Part shown: piece after piece, positions 25,056 to 34,391 of the stretch
Layout of the letters: each line of letters opens with the position of its first letter
Numbering within the stretch: the first letter of the stretch is position 1
Source: CAYHGV01 sp964356135
GTDB taxonomy: Bacteria > Hydrothermota > Tepidihabitantia > CAYHGV01
Assembly (NCBI GenBank): GCA_964356135.1
Contig: CAYHGV010000005.1
Coordinates: forward strand, 1-48,536
Direction of reading: 5' to 3'
DNA length: 48,536 nt
The notes under the pieces: generated by a model
What the model saw: only the letters and a program-made list of their open reading frames with translations
The model's database searches: none
What the model was told of the DNA's origin: nothing
Made by a program: the position numbers and the translations under genes

Positions 25056-26203
25056 CACGGTTTTAAGACAGCCAGATAGGCATCCTTTATTTCATTTAAA
25101 AATCGGTCATAAGAAAAATCTTTGATAACTTTTTCTCTACCCGCATTCCCGATTTCATCTCTGAAGGCACGGTCACCAGCAAGTTTGAGGATCGCATCGA
25201 CAACAGCCGTGACATTACCAGGCGGCAGAAGAATACCGGTTTGATTATTGGTGATGACCTCTTGGATCCCACCCACAGCCGAAGCTGCGACAGGTTTAGC
25301 GAGGACCATAGCTTCTAATATCGCCAGCGGCAGGCCTTCTCGTTCGATTGTGGTATAGACGAAAATATCCATCTGGGCGAGAATCTCGGTGATATCATCT
25401 CGCCATCCCCAAAATTTTATCTCGGATTCCAATCCCCTGTCCGCAATTCTCTTCTGTAGCTCGCGCAGATAGGATCTATGAGCGGACGAGGTAACATCCC
25501 CAACAATCCAGAATTTAAATCGACCTATCTGATGCAAAATTATCTGAGCCGCCTCGATGAAAACATGCAGCCCTTTTTCTGGTTCGATTCTCGTCACCGT
25601 TCCAACGACGATATCCCTTCTGGTTTCCCGGGCTCGACCGCTTTCGATTGTTGTAAGATCAACACCATTGTAAATTCTTTGAATCTTACGAGCATCAAAT
25701 CCCAATTGTGTCACATAGTAGTCTCGTATCATATCCGATACAGCAATGACTAAGATGACATGGGGAGCAATAATAAGTCGACACAGTGCTCGAGTGAAAA
25801 AATGAGGTTTCAAAGCCCCGTGGCTATGATACACAATCGGAATCTTGAACATCTTTGCAGCCAGCAGGCTACACATGAAAGAGTCCCAGGAATGAACGGC
25901 AATCAAATCGACCGAATATTTCCTTATGACCCTTCCAACGCTGAAAGCTGAAAAAACTATTATCACCAGAGATACTACCCAGCGAAGGGGATTTAACGTC
26001 TTTTTGATTGCCGGAATTATGAAGGGTATTTTTGTTACTGCTCTGGCGGTAGCTAACCCGAACAATTTTGCACTCCGGCACATAAGAATCGGCTCTACGC
26101 CAAGATGCTTAAGATTCAAAACGAGTTTGGCAATAAAGATCTCAGCACCACCGAATGTCATTGGTGTATGAAGAAAAAGAATTTTAACCGGTTTCTTGAC
26201 CAT
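25055..26203 (-). CDS. Glycosyltransferase family 4 (382 aa)
   Basis: GT-B enzyme. LHTPMTFGGAEIFIAKLV near the N-terminus, HSHGALKPHFFTRAL mid-protein, then GTVTRIEPEKGLHVFIEA and the C-terminal donor site ERLG-type segment EREGLPLAILEAMVLAKPVA. ATG 26203 has GAGG (plus 26211-26214) seven bases upstream and is preferred to an earlier TTG at 26209. Overlaps the O-antigen polymerase/ligase gene by 20 bases. Builds the repeat unit on the cytoplasmic face. Confidence 0.92.
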   Translation of the reverse strand: MVKKPVKILFLHTPMTFGGAEIFIAKLVLNLKHLGVEPILMCRSAKLFGLATARAVTKIPFIIPAIKKTLNPLRWVVSLVIIVFSAFSVGRVIRKYSVDLIAVHSWDSFMCSLLAAKMFKIPIVYHSHGALKPHFFTRALCRLIIAPHVILVIAVSDMIRDYYVTQLGFDARKIQRIYNGVDLTTIESGRARETRRDIVVGTVTRIEPEKGLHVFIEAAQIILHQIGRFKFWIVGDVTSSAHRSYLRELQKRIADRGLESEIKFWGWRDDITEILAQMDIFVYTTIEREGLPLAILEAMVLAKPVAASAVGGIQEVITNNQTGILLPPGNVTAVVDAILKLAGDRAFRDEIGNAGREKVIKDFSYDRFLNEIKDAYLAVLKP

Positions 26204-27509
26204 TATCAATCCTCGTACAATTGACGAACACAGAAGAGAGTGCTACGAAAAACCAGAACAGAATATGATGTTGAGCTGTTAAAAAGAATATCCCCAGAAG
26301 AAACGCAAGAAATCCAAAGCCCACCCCTGATACAAACGCAGCATTCTTATTATCTCGGCGGAGCTTAAATACTCGATAAGCTGTAATATAATTTTTCAAA
26401 GCAAAAAAAATGATCGCCCCATACGCCACAAAGCCGACGATCCCGGTTCCGGTTAAAATCTCTAAATAAGTATTGTGTGCTGAAAATCTAATAAAGAAAG
26501 GTGGGAGCGAGCTGTAGTGGTAAAAATGGTTGATAAAATTATCGACTCCAATTCCCAAGAGGGGATGGTCAAAAAACATCCGCAGTCCCGATAGGAGAAG
26601 ACTGAACCTAAAATCAATTGACATCATTCGGAGGTTTGAAGTTAATTCCCCCCATTTTAAACCAACCAATGCCTCCTGGGGCAAGACCAGGAAGAAGAAC
26701 GCTACTGCCGCGCCCATAACCAGAAACAGTTGTTTAAATTTCTTATTTCGAACGAAAACGATGAGCAGCATCAGCACCAGAACAATAAGACCACTCCTTG
26801 AAAGTGTGAGCGGAATGACGAGTATGAACGATACTGCACTGATACCAAAAAGAATTTTCAGCCACCATTTTTCAGCATTCCAGAATTGAAAAAGAGCAAT
26901 CGGGATAAAAGGAAGGAGGATGAGCGCAAAATAATTCGGCTCCTGAACTGTTCCCAGTGCTCGAAACGAAACCCTGAGCACAGTCTTTTGAAGTATGCCA
27001 ATGACAGCATTAACACTAAAGGTCGCCAACATCAATCCAATAACCCATTTAATCTTATGTATAGAATTTATCAGGTTAACACAAATCCCATAAAACAGAA
27101 CATTGCCCAAGAAGAAAATGAAACCCCAAATGGCTGCGTTCGAATAGAGAAACGAAAAGAGGGAAAAAAAACACCCAAGAATAAACAAGATAATACTTGC
27201 CCCTAAAGGCGATATTTTAGGCTTTAATGTCGTTTTGCTCAAAAGAATAGCCGGAAGTGCACAGACAATTAAAACTGTACCGATTGGCTTAAGAATACTG
27301 GTATCTGGTCCGGCTGAAGTCAAATATGAAAAAGGTAGAGCCGCAAGAAAAGAGACCAAAAAGTAAAACGGCTGAAGGATAAACATAATTAAAATTGCTA
27401 CCGCCGTTATACCCCACAAATACGGTATTCCGATACACTGCCCGATCAGTGAAAGGCTGATACAGCCTATCAAGATGCACCAGCAAATATAAAAATAAGG
27501 AGATTTCAT
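26184..27509 (-). CDS. O-antigen polymerase/ligase-like membrane protein (441 aa)
   Basis: About ten to twelve hydrophobic segments with a large periplasmic loop holding GLRMFFDHPLLGIGVDNF and the conserved SAHNTYLEILTGTGI (family His). This is typical of Wzy/WaaL-type proteins that polymerise or attach repeat units in the periplasm. A 19-codon N-terminal extension from a TTG at 27566 is open but lies over the preceding short frame. ATG 27509 overlaps the stop of that short frame (ATGA) and begins with the first membrane segment. Strongly AT-rich compared with the flanking operon genes, suggesting a different origin. Confidence 0.88.
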   Translation of the reverse strand: MKSPYFYICWCILIGCISLSLIGQCIGIPYLWGITAVAILIMFILQPFYFLVSFLAALPFSYLTSAGPDTSILKPIGTVLIVCALPAILLSKTTLKPKISPLGASIILFILGCFFSLFSFLYSNAAIWGFIFFLGNVLFYGICVNLINSIHKIKWVIGLMLATFSVNAVIGILQKTVLRVSFRALGTVQEPNYFALILLPFIPIALFQFWNAEKWWLKILFGISAVSFILVIPLTLSRSGLIVLVLMLLIVFVRNKKFKQLFLVMGAAVAFFFLVLPQEALVGLKWGELTSNLRMMSIDFRFSLLLSGLRMFFDHPLLGIGVDNFINHFYHYSSLPPFFIRFSAHNTYLEILTGTGIVGFVAYGAIIFFALKNYITAYRVFKLRRDNKNAAFVSGVGFGFLAFLLGIFFLTAQHHILFWFFVALSSVFVNCTRIDNGQETG

Positions 27510-27839
27510 CGTCTGAGGATCACGTCCTGAGTACGATCGATGATTCTCTTGCTCATCGCAACACAATATACTCCCGCCAGCAGTAAATCATCAACCGCAT
27601 CGAAGGCGTCTCCAGTGTAACCGATGCTCGCTGAATTTTTAATTCCACCGGTCGATTCCGTTAGACGTCCGCACAGTGTTAAAACAGTCTTCGATTCACA
27701 GTTTGGTGAGGCGCTCCCGGACAGAGAATAGCTCTCTTTGCGCCGGAAACGGAACGAGGCTCAAGGGACGATTGTGATTATTGACAACAAACCCGAAGAG
27801 TATTCTAAGAACAGACCGTAACCGGTATCCGAGCTCCAT
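27506..27839 (-). pseudogene. Remnant or frameshifted small gene between glycosyltransferase and polymerase
   Basis: An ATG at 27839, six bases after the upstream stop, opens 47 codons (start MELGYRLRSVLRILFGF) to TGA at 27696. A second frame is open from 27760 to 27506 (84 codons, ending SKRIIDRTQDVILRR) without ATG/GTG/TTG before its last 16 codons. Its stop overlaps the ATG of the polymerase gene in the usual ATGA style of this operon. This suggests one gene of about 110 codons broken by a frameshift near 27700-27760. No family recognised. Chance open frames remain possible. Confidence 0.35.
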
Positions 27840-27842
27840 CGC

Positions 27843-29177
27843 TTAACTATTGTTACACCCTGTCCGCTCAGAGTCAAGAGTGCATTCTAACTCGCCCACT
27901 AATTTCTTGGTTAGGTGGTCAGCTTGAAAGGTTCGGATAAGATCCCAATCAGGGCAAATCTTGAGTTCCTTATTTTTATGTTTCTGCCAGCATGCTCCGA
28001 GCTGAAGCTTAAGAGCAGCAATATCGTTAGGATAGACTATTATGCCCGATTGTGTCGACCGGATCAAACTTGCCGCTACTGTTTCAGGAGAAGCGAGAGC
28101 CAAAATCGGAATTCCGGTCGCGAGATATTCAAACAGCTTACCAGTCACGACGCATTCGGTGCCTGCGCTTGAATCAACAATCAGCAGGAGAACATCACTG
28201 TTATAGAGCTGTTTAATATTTTCTTTATGAGCCAGATATCCCTTGATCTGAATAGTCTCCTCTATGCCTAACGCTTTCACGAGCTGCCGAGTGCGCTCAT
28301 CGAACATCCCAGTAAAAACCACCTGGATATCTTCCCGCGGAATCATTTTATTTATCAGTACTTGCTGCAAAGCAACTAAAAATGTATCCGGTGTTCTTGT
28401 TTTCGAAAACGTTCCCGTATAGGTTATGGTAAATTTTTTTGGATGATTACGAAGAGGATGTCTAAAATCATCTGCATCAAATCCGTTACTAATAACTGCA
28501 AATTTAGATCGAGGAAGGGTCGGATATAATCTCTGAAAATCATCGATGATCGGCTGAGATACCGCAATCACTCGATCGGCCGCTTTGAGCACCTGAAATT
28601 CCATACGCTGATTAATTTTTTTGAGCACCGGGGTAACTGGCTGATAGATGAAGTTTCTCGACCAGGGGTCTCTGAAATCAGCAAGCCAGGGTCGGTGATA
28701 CCTGTTTTTCAGCCACGCGCCAATGAGATGGGAAGAAAATGGTCTGCCGGTAGAATAGATGGCATCAATCCGGTGGTTTCTCATTATTTTTTGGGCGGTT
28801 CTGGTTGCTGCCGGTAACCAGACAAGTTGCGGATCGGGTATCCAGGTAGCGTACAGTATCGTCGAGAGAAACTTTTTCAATCGCCGATAGTGTGGTGCGG
28901 CAGTATCGTTACGACCATCGCCTGTTTTTGCTTCTTTTTGTTTGAAAAAAAATCGTACCGGAGTACCCGGAATAAGATTCGTTCGATAGATCTCGGAAGG
29001 AAGAGCATGATCCAGAAAGAGCGATGGGTCAATGCGCTGATAGTATTCCGGCTTTATCGTCAAGACTATTGGATTCCAACCAAAACGGGGCAGATATTTG
29101 ACAAAATTGCGGACTCTCAGACTTCCGATCGTAGCAGCCGGTGGAAAAAAATATGAAATAAAAAGTAAGTTCCTCAT
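27843..29177 (-). CDS. Glycosyltransferase, GT4-like (444 aa)
   Basis: GT-B fold. N-terminal ISYFFPPAATIGSLRVRNF and WNPIVLTIKP are typical of WbuB-like transferases. AIYSTGRPFSSHLIG and WLADFRDPWSRNF follow, with donor-site text KLFEYLATGIPILALASPE near residue 360. ATG at 29177 overlaps the wecB stop (ATGA). The C-terminus is followed almost directly by the small broken frame. Likely a hexose or N-acetylhexosamine transferase of the repeat unit; specificity unknown. Confidence 0.88.
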   Translation of the reverse strand: MRNLLFISYFFPPAATIGSLRVRNFVKYLPRFGWNPIVLTIKPEYYQRIDPSLFLDHALPSEIYRTNLIPGTPVRFFFKQKEAKTGDGRNDTAAPHYRRLKKFLSTILYATWIPDPQLVWLPAATRTAQKIMRNHRIDAIYSTGRPFSSHLIGAWLKNRYHRPWLADFRDPWSRNFIYQPVTPVLKKINQRMEFQVLKAADRVIAVSQPIIDDFQRLYPTLPRSKFAVISNGFDADDFRHPLRNHPKKFTITYTGTFSKTRTPDTFLVALQQVLINKMIPREDIQVVFTGMFDERTRQLVKALGIEETIQIKGYLAHKENIKQLYNSDVLLLIVDSSAGTECVVTGKLFEYLATGIPILALASPETVAASLIRSTQSGIIVYPNDIAALKLQLGACWQKHKNKELKICPDWDLIRTFQADHLTKKLVGELECTLDSERTGCNNS

Positions 29178-30250
29178 CGGTTTGTTACGGTTGCGGTTAT
29201 AATCTCGGCGATTTGTTTGGCAGTATCGCCTGTGCCGAAAAGGTTTTTACTTTGAGGACCGGTTGGGGATTGAGCCAGCAGAGAAAGGAAACCCGAGGAA
29301 GCAGAACCAGCAATTTGATTCCAGTGATTGTCGAGCGTCTCCACCCATTCGGTTTCCGTTCGCAACGTAATACAGGGCACTCCAAAAAAATAAGCTTCTT
29401 TTTGAACACCTCCGGAATCGGTCAGTATTTTGAGGGCGTGCTGTTCTAACGTCAGCATCGAAATATAACTCACCGGCTCGATGATTTTGAACGCGCGATT
29501 GCTCTCGAGCCGGCGGGCGAGACCAAAGGTTGCGAGCATCTTCTTGGTCCGCGGATGGACCGGAAAGACGACCGGCGTATCGATGGTAGATAATTCCTCG
29601 ACGACCGCGGATAGCCTGGTCGCATCGTCCACCGTTTCCGCACGATGGAGCGTCAGCAGGTAATACCTCTTGGGCATCAGGTCAAGCCGTTGTAAGATCT
29701 GGTTGGTCGCAATCGCCGGCGCATACTCCACCACCGCGTCATAATTTACATCGCCCGTATGATAGACTCCGCCCCGAATCCCTTCGTTGCGGAGATTAGT
29801 AACTGCCGTCTCGGTCGGGCAGAAAAGGTAATCCGATAGGTGGTCGGTGACGAGCCGATTAATCTCCTCCTGCATACTCTTTTTAAAACTCCTCAGACCG
29901 GCTTCGACATGACCGAGCGGTATCCCCAATTTAGCTGCCGTTAACGCCCCGGCCAGAGTCGAATTGGTGTCGCCATAGACCAACACCATCGCCGGCTTTT
30001 CTTTTACTAACACCGGTTCTAAGGAACGTATCATGTCGGCGATTTGGAGTCCGGGCGAATTGGGTCCCACCTCCAGATTGTAATCCGGGTTTGGGATCTT
30101 GAGTTCATCGAAGAAAATTTTCGAAAGCTCGACATCATAATGCTGACCGGTATGCACCAAAATTTCTTGATGGTGCTCCCGGATTGCTTTTGACACCATC
30201 AGCACCTTGATGAATTGGGGGCGTGCCCCTACCACCGAAACTACTTTCAT
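29174..30250 (-). CDS. wecB: UDP-N-acetylglucosamine 2-epimerase, non-hydrolysing (358 aa)
   Basis: Interconverts UDP-GlcNAc and UDP-ManNAc. Signatures: VVGARPQFIKVLMVSKAI, HTGQHYDVELSKIFFDEL, VYGDTNSTLAGALTAAKLG, HVEAGLRSFKKSMQEEINR, and ILTDSGGVQKEAYFFGVPC with the catalytic-site SGG. Standard length. With the downstream-acting 6-dehydrogenase (34392-35705) it could yield UDP-ManNAc uronate. ATG overlaps the flippase stop (ATGA). Confidence 0.95.
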   Translation of the reverse strand: MKVVSVVGARPQFIKVLMVSKAIREHHQEILVHTGQHYDVELSKIFFDELKIPNPDYNLEVGPNSPGLQIADMIRSLEPVLVKEKPAMVLVYGDTNSTLAGALTAAKLGIPLGHVEAGLRSFKKSMQEEINRLVTDHLSDYLFCPTETAVTNLRNEGIRGGVYHTGDVNYDAVVEYAPAIATNQILQRLDLMPKRYYLLTLHRAETVDDATRLSAVVEELSTIDTPVVFPVHPRTKKMLATFGLARRLESNRAFKIIEPVSYISMLTLEQHALKILTDSGGVQKEAYFFGVPCITLRTETEWVETLDNHWNQIAGSASSGFLSLLAQSPTGPQSKNLFGTGDTAKQIAEIITATVTNR

Positions 30251-31554
30251 TGTCCCAAGCGGCGGGGCTTAACCGCGTTCAGTACCCAATTAAAATCGCT
30301 CTTTTGAAACCGGAAAACTTCTCGAAGCTGCATCCCACTTTCTCGGACAAACCACCCGAACGAAGATGCGCCGGCAGTAATATAGGCAATCGAACTTGCT
30401 AACGCCGCACCAATAATACCGATCCGGGGTATTAACAGAAAATCGAGAGCGATTGTTACCACGACCGAAATCGACGAGATATAGGTCAAATACTGGGGCT
30501 TGCCCCGGCCCGCCAGATCGGACGATACGATTTTCGAAATCGTTAATCCTAAAATACCCGGCAAGAGCACCAACAGCGGATTCACCGAACCCAGGAATTG
30601 CCGCCCGAAGAGCAGCAGCACAATCGGCCGCCCCAAAAAAAACAATCCAATGCCGGCGACGAACGTCAACAGGAATGAAGTTCGGAGGATCTGGGCGGTC
30701 AACAGATTGTTTTTTTCGGCGGGGAGGGACGAAACTTTCGAAAACAGCGTAATCGCAAACGAATTCGGGATGAACCACAACATCTCGGCGACATTAACAC
30801 TGACACTATAGAGACCAACCTGATATGCCGCTAAAAAATAGTTTACTAAAAAAACGTCGAACCGATAATTAAAAAATTGAACAATATTCCCAATCTGACC
30901 TTTGATGCCGAACGAAAATAGTTTCTGCATCGGCTGGAGGGTCGTCGAGAACCGAACGCCATCGGTTTTTGCGATCACCGCAAAACCGGCGAGGGCGGTA
31001 ATCAAGTAACTAATGACGATGCACACGAGGGCACTGGTTATCGAAAGTCTCCCCGCCGCAAGTAGGACATAGACTAACACACACTGAATTGCCGGACGCA
31101 GAATCAAAAGAATCGAATACCAGCGGAGGCGATACTCTCCACGCAAGATCGCGGATGTGAAATTCCCGTGCCCGCCGAAGATCACTAACCCGAGGGTTAA
31201 AGCCAAGTGGATCGGTAACACCCCTTTCAGCACCTTCAGAATAACGACATCTTTGATCAACCAGGTACCGATCGCCAGCACCAGACCGGCCCCCAAACCC
31301 CAGATGACACTATACCCCAACAACGTTTTCGTCGGATACTTCCGTTGCCCGACGAAATAAACCAAAGAAATACTGAAACCGGAATCAACCAACAGGACGA
31401 GCAGCGACGACAAGCTCATCGCCACTGAAAAGATGCCTTTCCCATCAGGACCCAAACTGCGGGCAAGTCCGACGTTAACAACCATCCCAATCAGAAAACT
31501 GATAACGGTAGCGGTGAAAACTTTTAACGAATCTAAGGTGATGCTGTCATCCAT
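30247..31554 (-). CDS. Polysaccharide flippase, Wzx/MATE-like (435 aa)
   Basis: Twelve-segment hydrophobic protein starting with SLKVFTATVISFLIGMVVNV and GLARSLGPDGKGIFSVAMS, the usual start of the polysaccharide-synthase/flippase family. Moves undecaprenyl-linked repeat units to the periplasmic side of the inner membrane. Overlaps the aminotransferase gene by eight bases and wecB by four. Substrate not predictable. Confidence 0.93.
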   Translation of the reverse strand: MDDSITLDSLKVFTATVISFLIGMVVNVGLARSLGPDGKGIFSVAMSLSSLLVLLVDSGFSISLVYFVGQRKYPTKTLLGYSVIWGLGAGLVLAIGTWLIKDVVILKVLKGVLPIHLALTLGLVIFGGHGNFTSAILRGEYRLRWYSILLILRPAIQCVLVYVLLAAGRLSITSALVCIVISYLITALAGFAVIAKTDGVRFSTTLQPMQKLFSFGIKGQIGNIVQFFNYRFDVFLVNYFLAAYQVGLYSVSVNVAEMLWFIPNSFAITLFSKVSSLPAEKNNLLTAQILRTSFLLTFVAGIGLFFLGRPIVLLLFGRQFLGSVNPLLVLLPGILGLTISKIVSSDLAGRGKPQYLTYISSISVVVTIALDFLLIPRIGIIGAALASSIAYITAGASSFGWFVRESGMQLREVFRFQKSDFNWVLNAVKPRRLGQ

Positions 31555-32701
31555 CGACCGTCGACCGTAATGCCTGCCCGAGGGCTGCTACCACCCGATG
31601 GACGTTTCTCACCCCCATCGTGCTGTACAACGGAAGCGTTATCTCCCGTCGACCGACCTCCTCGGTCACGGGCAACTGGGCAGCGGGCAAACCGTCGGTC
31701 GGTCGATAACACGTAAAGAGATGAATCGGCGTATAATGGACACTGGACTGTATTCCCGCCTGAGCGAGCGAAGCCATAATCCGTTCTCGGTCAAAACCCT
31801 CCGCCAGGAGAATGACAAAGAGATGGTAGGCGAGGGCCCCACCCGCCTGCCGAAACGGAATTGAAATAGCCGGCTGCCCCTCTAACCGCTTTCGATAGAG
31901 CCGGACCAGCTGTGCCCGATGGTGATTGGCGCGCTTTAACTTTTTGAGCTGGACGATCCCGATCGCCGAACGGAGTTCATCAATCCGATAATTATAACCG
32001 GGCAGCACCACATCATACGACCACCGGGCGTGTTGGTGCCGCTCCCAGGTCAGGGAAGTCATACCGTGCGAGCGGAGCAGAACAATCTTTCGGGCAAGCG
32101 AATCGTCATTGGTCACGATCATCCCGCCTTCGCCCGTCACCAGATTTTTGTTTGAAAAAAAACTAAAACAGCCAATATCGCCAACCGTTCCGCATTTCTT
32201 CCCCCGGTATTCACTACCCACCGCATGGGCGGCATCTTCAATCACCGAGAGGTTATGGGCTCGGGCGACTGCCATTATTTCATCCATTGCACAGGGATAG
32301 CCGCCGTAGTGCATCACGATAATCGCTCGGGTCCGGGAAGTAATTTTCTTCTTTATATCTGCCGGTGCGATTGTCCAGTCGTCGAGGCTGGTACTATCGG
32401 CGAATATCGGAGTCGCGCCGGTATGGAGGATAGTATTAGCGGTCGCAACAAACGAAAGCGAAGGACAAATAACCTCATCGCCGGTTTTCAAACCAATCGC
32501 CTGGTTGGCAATTTCGAGGGCAGCGGTACCGTTGGCGACGGCAAAGGCGTATTTCACACCCAAGAATTGAGCAAAAGCAGTCTCGAATTTTTTGGTCAAT
32601 GGCCCCATCGTCAGCCACCGCGTTTTTAAGACCCCGACGAGCGCTTCAATTTCTTCCCGGCTCAGGTCAATATCACTTAACGGAACCTTCCACTGTTTCA
32701 T
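31547..32701 (-). CDS. DegT/DnrJ/EryC1 sugar aminotransferase (384 aa)
   Basis: PLP-dependent transamination of a keto nucleotide sugar. ANGTAALEIANQAIGLKTGD, PSLSFVATANTILHTGATP, VIEDAAHAVGSEYRG, and the PLP lysine in CFSFFSNKNLVTGEGGM. Lies directly after a LegB-like 4,6-dehydratase and a nucleotidyltransferase, so it probably aminates the 4-keto product to a 4-amino-4,6-dideoxy sugar (LegC-like role). LegI/LegG-type sialic-acid steps are not present here, so the end product is more likely a bacillosamine/viosamine-type sugar than legionaminic acid. Confidence 0.92.
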   Translation of the reverse strand: MKQWKVPLSDIDLSREEIEALVGVLKTRWLTMGPLTKKFETAFAQFLGVKYAFAVANGTAALEIANQAIGLKTGDEVICPSLSFVATANTILHTGATPIFADSTSLDDWTIAPADIKKKITSRTRAIIVMHYGGYPCAMDEIMAVARAHNLSVIEDAAHAVGSEYRGKKCGTVGDIGCFSFFSNKNLVTGEGGMIVTNDDSLARKIVLLRSHGMTSLTWERHQHARWSYDVVLPGYNYRIDELRSAIGIVQLKKLKRANHHRAQLVRLYRKRLEGQPAISIPFRQAGGALAYHLFVILLAEGFDRERIMASLAQAGIQSSVHYTPIHLFTCYRPTDGLPAAQLPVTEEVGRREITLPLYSTMGVRNVHRVVAALGQALRSTVDG

Positions 32702-33405
32702 AGCAACAGTTGGCCCTTCATTTCTTCAAACTCTGAAACCGCCTGGGCGTAATCTTCAGGCCGGCCAATGTCTAACCAGTAGTTCGAAGCCGGATAGCCA
32801 ACCACGCTCTTATGCTCCTTCAGCAAAATGGCAACTAAATCTGGAAAGTCCAGATAGCGATTGGGTTGAATGTACTGTAAAACCTCCGGTTCATAGACAT
32901 AAACCCCCATGCTCACCTGGTAATTGAGCCGAGGTTTTTCAATATAATTTATAATCCGGTGATTATCAACTTCAATAACTCCTAAATCTACCTTGACTTC
33001 TTTTTTTCGCATTGCCACCGTGAGCAGTGCCTCGTTTTTCTTATGAAAATCCCACAGTTGTTTATAACTGAGCGTCGTTAAGATGTCCCCGTTGATAACC
33101 AAAAAGGTCTCGGTGAGACCAGGAATCAGAACTAAAGCGCCGGCGGTGCCTAAGGGTTCAGCTTCTCGATACAACTGAATCGATGCATTGCTGAATTGTT
33201 GAGCCCGAACATCGAGATAGGCTTGAATCAGTTCGGCTAAGTAGCCGACCGAAAGGCAGATATCTCGAAATCCGAAATGGAGCAGTTGCCGGATGACAAT
33301 TTCCAAAATTGGTATATCGCCAATCGGCACTAACGGCTTGGGCAGAACCGTCGTATAGGGCACTAACCGAGTGCCTTTGCCGCCGGCAAGAATCACCGCC
33401 TTCAT
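32698..33405 (-). CDS. Sugar-phosphate nucleotidyltransferase (235 aa)
   Basis: NTP-transferase fold. Activation motif ILAGGKGTRLVPYTTVLPKP, then LVPIGDIPILEIVIRQL, LVINGDILTTL (metal Asp) and VSMGVYVYEPEVL. Forms an NDP-sugar from a sugar-1-phosphate; a PtmE/RfbA/mannose-1-phosphate guanylyltransferase-like role fits. ATG overlaps the upstream stop (ATGA). No CBS or acyltransferase domain is attached. Nucleotide and sugar cannot be fixed from sequence. Confidence 0.9.
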   Translation of the reverse strand: MKAVILAGGKGTRLVPYTTVLPKPLVPIGDIPILEIVIRQLLHFGFRDICLSVGYLAELIQAYLDVRAQQFSNASIQLYREAEPLGTAGALVLIPGLTETFLVINGDILTTLSYKQLWDFHKKNEALLTVAMRKKEVKVDLGVIEVDNHRIINYIEKPRLNYQVSMGVYVYEPEVLQYIQPNRYLDFPDLVAILLKEHKSVVGYPASNYWLDIGRPEDYAQAVSEFEEMKGQLLL

Positions 33406-34385
33406 AGATTATAGAGCTCGGTCTTGTAGCGGGTAATGTTCTGCCGAATCCATTCAACCGTCACCCCGAGACCATCCTTCAACCCGACCGTCGGTTTCCA
33501 ACCCAATAGACGGTGCGCCTTCCCCGCGTCCGCGATTAACCGCTCGACCTCGCTCTCCTCCGGTCGCAACCGCTGTTGCTCGACTTCGAGCCGTAAGTCT
33601 TTACTGAGGAGCGACCCAACCAGCTCAACCAATCTTTCGACCGAAATTTCCAGTCCGGAACCGATGTTGATCACTTCGCCCGCGAGCTGCGGTGCCGAAC
33701 CCGCCCGGATAAAGGCATCAACCGTATCGACGATAAAATTGAAGTCCCGGAGCGGCGAGACCGCGCCGACCTTGATGGTATTGCGGGTGAGCGCCTGAGT
33801 GATGATCGTTGGTATGATCGCCCGGGCTGATTGCCGGGGACCGTAGGTATTAAACGGTCTCACAATCGTCACCGATAATCCGAATGCCCGATAAAAACTC
33901 TCGGCCAATTTATCTGCCCCAATCTTGCTTGCCGAATACGGCGATTGGCCCTGCAACGGATGTTCTTCATCGATCGGGGTGTAGCGCGCGGACCCGTAAA
34001 CCTCACTGGTTGAGGTTTGGATAAATTTTTCAACCCCGTATTTCACTGCCGCACTCAGCAGATAACCCGTTCCAACGACATTGGTCTGGATGAAATCGAG
34101 AGGATGAATATACGAATAGGGAATCGAGACCAGCGCCGCGAGATGGAAGACCACGGTGCAGCCTTTGACCGCCTTCTCGGCCGCATCCGGGTCTTTTAAG
34201 TCACCGGTTACTATCTCCAGATTCTTTTTCATCGCCGCCGGCAGCAGTTCCAAGAGCCCCCAATCGTTCCGGGAATTATAGCGGACAAAGGCGCGAACCT
34301 GCATTCCGGTGCTCGCGAGCCGCTCGGTTAAATGGCTGCCGATAAAACCGCCCGCACCGGTTACCAGTATCTTTGCGCCTGTCAT
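33402..34385 (-). CDS. LegB-like nucleotide-sugar 4,6-dehydratase (327 aa)
   Basis: SDR enzyme with VTGAGGFIGSHLTERLASTG, the LegB-type FVRYNSRNDWGLLE, HLAALVSIPYSYIHPLDF, STSEVYGSARYTPIDEEHP and PYSASKIGADKLAESFYRAF (YxxxK), and RPFNTYGPRQSARAIIPTII. These match my memory of LegB-family N-acetylglucosamine 4,6-dehydratases well. It would produce a 4-keto-6-deoxy sugar for the adjacent aminotransferase. A gap of six bases separates it from the upstream dehydrogenase. It may instead be an epimerase, as many are annotated. Confidence 0.86.
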   Translation of the reverse strand: MTGAKILVTGAGGFIGSHLTERLASTGMQVRAFVRYNSRNDWGLLELLPAAMKKNLEIVTGDLKDPDAAEKAVKGCTVVFHLAALVSIPYSYIHPLDFIQTNVVGTGYLLSAAVKYGVEKFIQTSTSEVYGSARYTPIDEEHPLQGQSPYSASKIGADKLAESFYRAFGLSVTIVRPFNTYGPRQSARAIIPTIITQALTRNTIKVGAVSPLRDFNFIVDTVDAFIRAGSAPQLAGEVINIGSGLEISVERLVELVGSLLSKDLRLEVEQQRLRPEESEVERLIADAGKAHRLLGWKPTVGLKDGLGVTVEWIRQNITRYKTELYNL

Positions 34386-34391
34386 CCGGTT

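Noticed and set aside
27777..27800. Plus-strand TTGACA at 27781 as a promoter
   Set aside because: No -10 box at a usable distance and no plus-strand gene downstream.
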